Source: a bacterium (GTDB lineage Bacteria; Patescibacteriota; Minisyncoccia; UBA6257; GWB1-50-10). Taken from it: DNA of 6,914 nucleotides. The position numbers and the translations under genes were made by a program. The notes under the pieces were generated by a model. It was not told the DNA's origin, did not search any database, and saw only the letters and a list, made by a program, of their open reading frames with translations. The stretch covers positions 1 to 6,914 of the forward strand of contig DAICZV010000035.1 of assembly GCA_027310975.1 (NCBI GenBank), read 5' to 3'. Of the stretch, positions 5,565 to 6,914 are shown piece by piece. Within the stretch, counting starts at the first letter, position 1, and every line of letters begins with the position of its first letter.

Positions 5565-6215
5565 TTGAAAACATTTTGGATAGGATTGTTTCTGCTTGTG
5601 GGCTCCGCCGGCGTTTCGGCTCAAACGGCGGATACGGCGACGGTCACGGCGCAGTACCGGGTAGAGATAACGGATATGTCTTTGCTCAAAAGCTCCCTGG
5701 TATTTATCGGCCGGCTTTTCGGCATCGTGCCCAAGAAGCTTGAATATCGCGAGACGTACATTATCCGGGATTGCGGGAGCGACGAATTTCAAATGGCTCT
5801 CGGCAACTCAAGCCGTGAGTGGCTAGAGGTCTTTGCGGACACGACGCGGTTTTCGTTCATAGACCCGCCCGCGTTTCCGCTCCAGTCGCTCCATAAAGAC
5901 ACCCTGCATTCCGACGTCGTTCGCTTCGTCTCCGGCATCCGCGGTTTCTTCCGGGACGGTTCCGCCGGCGCTTTCTGCGGCCGTTTCGTGCTTTGGAAAG
6001 ATACGATAGATTTTGACGTCACGCGGGACCCGTCTCATCCTCTGCTTTACTGGATAACGAGCCGGAACCAAGCGGGGAAGCGGTATATAGAAGGCAACGT
6101 CATTGTCGGCCGGCAAGCGGGCGTGGTCGTTTATCCAAGAATGGAGCTTCATCTCTTGGAGGCCGGAGCCAAGGTCACATTGGAGATGGATAGTCTGAAG
6201 GTCTGGATCAAATAA
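5565..6215 (+). CDS. Uncharacterised secreted protein with Sec signal peptide (216 aa)
   Basis: I do not recognise this family. The start is TTG, supported by a strong ribosome site AAAGGAGG at 5551-5558 with 6 bases of spacing; the next in-frame ATG (5676) would lose the signal peptide. Residues 1-19 form a Sec signal peptide: Lys2, a hydrophobic core (FWIGLFLLVG) and a VSA cleavage site before Gln20. There is no lipobox Cys and no second membrane segment, so the mature ~197-aa protein should be released or lie at the cell surface. It contains only two cysteines (C70, C138), which could form a disulfide. The sequence alternates hydrophobic and polar residues in many short stretches, especially near the C-terminus (VTLEMDSLKVWIK), suggesting a mostly beta fold. 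It is a one-gene unit with its own promoter and terminator; its role is unknown. Confidence 0.85.
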   Translation: MKTFWIGLFLLVGSAGVSAQTADTATVTAQYRVEITDMSLLKSSLVFIGRLFGIVPKKLEYRETYIIRDCGSDEFQMALGNSSREWLEVFADTTRFSFIDPPAFPLQSLHKDTLHSDVVRFVSGIRGFFRDGSAGAFCGRFVLWKDTIDFDVTRDPSHPLLYWITSRNQAGKRYIEGNVIVGRQAGVVVYPRMELHLLEAGAKVTLEMDSLKVWIK

Positions 6216-6219
6216 TTAA

Positions 6220-6250
6220 GGGGTTCTCTTCTCGAGAACCCCGTTTATTT
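6220..6250 (+). terminator. Rho-independent terminator after the secreted-protein gene
   Basis: GGGGTTCTC (6220-6228) pairs perfectly with GAGAACCCC (6234-6242), 5-base loop, then GTTTATTT. It lies five bases after the TAA stop. The T tract is short but the stem is strong. Confidence 0.85.
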
Positions 6251-6350
6251 AAACAAAAAACGCCTCAGCTCCGCGCAATGGACGACGTTCGAACCGCAAT
6301 CCCAGCCCAAGGAGGCAGGAGCCCGTTCGCGATTGCGAGAGGATGGTAGA
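6251..6350. other. Gene-free stretch with tRNA-like and inverted-repeat fragments
   Basis: No credible gene lies between the two converging units. What can be seen is a GGTTCGAA T-loop-like motif on the minus strand (about 6285-6294), and CGCAATC (6295-6301) pairing with GATTGCG (6331-6337) across a 29-base loop. The 8-mer CGCAATCC also occurs at 4716-4723 beside the degenerate tRNA fragment. These may be remnants of a repeat, but the evidence is thin. Confidence 0.3.
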
Positions 6351-6351
6351 T

Positions 6352-6386
6352 GGAAAATAAAAAAGGTTGACGTTAACGCCAACCTT
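6352..6386 (-). terminator. Rho-independent terminator of the 112-aa minus-strand gene
   Basis: On the minus strand AAGGTTG pairs with CAACCTT around a GCGTTAACGT loop that can pair further with itself, and TTTTTTATTTT follows. The stem begins within the TAA stop of the gene. Confidence 0.9.
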
Positions 6387-6723
6387 ATCTCCCCTCATTC
6401 CGTTGTCTCCTTGCTTTTCTAAGAAGCGTTTCCGAAGCAAGGTAAATTCCATACATCGAAGTGTCTTTCAAAGAAATGCGGCCGTCATCAAATAGTATCT
6501 CCTTATTCTTTTCTAGATAATCAAAGAATTGCGACTTCTCTTCGTATGTCATTTGGTTAAGAGATTTATCCCAACATGGTCCGTTCTTGATCGTCTCACG
6601 TAAACGGCTTAATTTTTGCTTGTCAGAATCTGACAGTGATTCTTCGTGAACGATATTGAAGTACGAATCTCTTACTTTCTTTGATTTAGAATCAGGAGCG
6701 AATATATGAAGCAGGTCCTTCAT
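6385..6723 (-). CDS. Uncharacterised small charged protein (112 aa), AT-rich gene
   Basis: I do not recognise this family. The ATG is preceded on the minus strand by AAAGGAT with about 9 bases of spacing, and promoter and terminator frame it exactly, so the gene is credible although small. The protein is soluble: no signal peptide, no membrane segment, many Lys, Glu, Asp and Ser, one Cys (C50), and a mostly helical look (LSDSDKQKLSRLRETIK; MTYEEKSQFFDYLEKNKE). The basic C-terminus (LLRKARRQRNEGR) could bind nucleic acid or a partner. Its codons are clearly AT-richer than those of ftsZ and nrdJ, which fits a gene acquired by transfer or an accessory gene. Its size, charge and strong independent promoter would suit a regulator, an antitoxin or a phage-derived protein, but nothing in the sequence decides among these. 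Confidence 0.75.
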   Translation of the reverse strand: MKDLLHIFAPDSKSKKVRDSYFNIVHEESLSDSDKQKLSRLRETIKNGPCWDKSLNQMTYEEKSQFFDYLEKNKEILFDDGRISLKDTSMYGIYLASETLLRKARRQRNEGR

Positions 6724-6743
6724 AAAATATGATCCTTTCTATT

Positions 6744-6763
6744 TTCACTCCCAACGGAGTGAA
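6744..6763 (-). promoter_or_regulatory. Hairpin in the 5' leader of the 112-aa gene
   Basis: TTCACTCC and GGAGTGAA form a perfect 8-bp stem with a 4-base loop. On the minus strand it ends about five bases before the AAAGGAT ribosome site, so it could affect translation or mRNA stability. On the plus strand it is followed by GTTTTT and could act as a weak terminator. Confidence 0.5.
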
Positions 6764-6803
6764 GTTTTTCAAGTTGCCCGCTAACCCAGACTTTCTAATT
6801 TTA

Positions 6804-6833
6804 ATTATAGCATTATAGTACTATTTTTGTCAA
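6804..6833 (-). promoter_or_regulatory. Near-consensus promoter of the 112-aa gene
   Basis: On the minus strand TTGACA (6833-6828), an 18-base spacer and TATAAT (6809-6804) match both sigma70 hexamers perfectly. A second TATAAT (6817-6812) lies inside the spacer as part of a tandem CTATAAT repeat, but at 10 bases it is too near the -35. Predicted start is near 6797, giving a leader of about 73 bases. Confidence 0.85.
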
Positions 6834-6914
6834 TATAACGCTGAAGGTGGAGTTTAAGCGGCTACTTATCAATCGTCTACTCCGGTGGGTCGCTACGCTC
6901 CCACCATCGCTCGT

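Noticed and set aside
6249..6452. 67-aa minus-strand open frame
   Set aside because: It overlaps the 112-aa gene's end and terminator and has no promoter or ribosome site of its own.

Overview
The window looks like a chromosome piece from a small-genome bacterium of the Candidate Phyla Radiation, most likely Parcubacteria-like (Patescibacteria). This is an inference from the style of the FtsA and FtsZ proteins, the vitamin B12-dependent ribonucleotide reductase, and the short genes with tight spacers; it is not proven by a marker gene. Most of the window is GC-rich. The last ~550 bases, including the minus-strand gene, are visibly AT-richer.

Layout. (1) 1-1745: the end of ftsA overlaps the start of ftsZ by ATGA, and a strong hairpin terminator follows. 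ftsZ is full length by homology (398 codons) but has an in-frame TGA at codon 90, exactly where the conserved GLGAG loop needs a glycine. (2) 1746-4660: a single-gene unit with its own promoter, nrdJ (930 aa, class II ribonucleotide reductase with all catalytic cysteines), and a terminator. (3) 4660-5036: tRNA-Lys(CTT) on the minus strand with its terminator. Beside it lies a 55-bp exact duplication of the tRNA 3' end plus terminator, four perfect hairpins in a row, and one more degenerate tRNA-3'-end-like fragment. No protein gene is credible here. (4) 5037-5507: overlapping divergent promoters drive the tRNA leftward and a 125-aa protein of unknown function rightward. (5) 5508-6250: a 216-aa secreted protein of unknown function (TTG start, signal peptide) with its own promoter and terminator. 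(6) 6251-6914: a short gene-free stretch, then an AT-rich minus-strand gene (112 aa, unknown) with a near-consensus promoter, a structured 5' leader and a terminator, then the window edge.

How the parts fit: FtsA and FtsZ form the cell division ring, and NrdJ makes deoxyribonucleotides for DNA synthesis. The remaining genes are independent one-gene units, each bounded by a recognisable promoter and hairpin terminator. I see no CRISPR array, transposase, integrase or complete mobile element. The two observations most worth checking are the ftsZ in-frame TGA and the duplicated, hairpin-filled tRNA-Lys flank.
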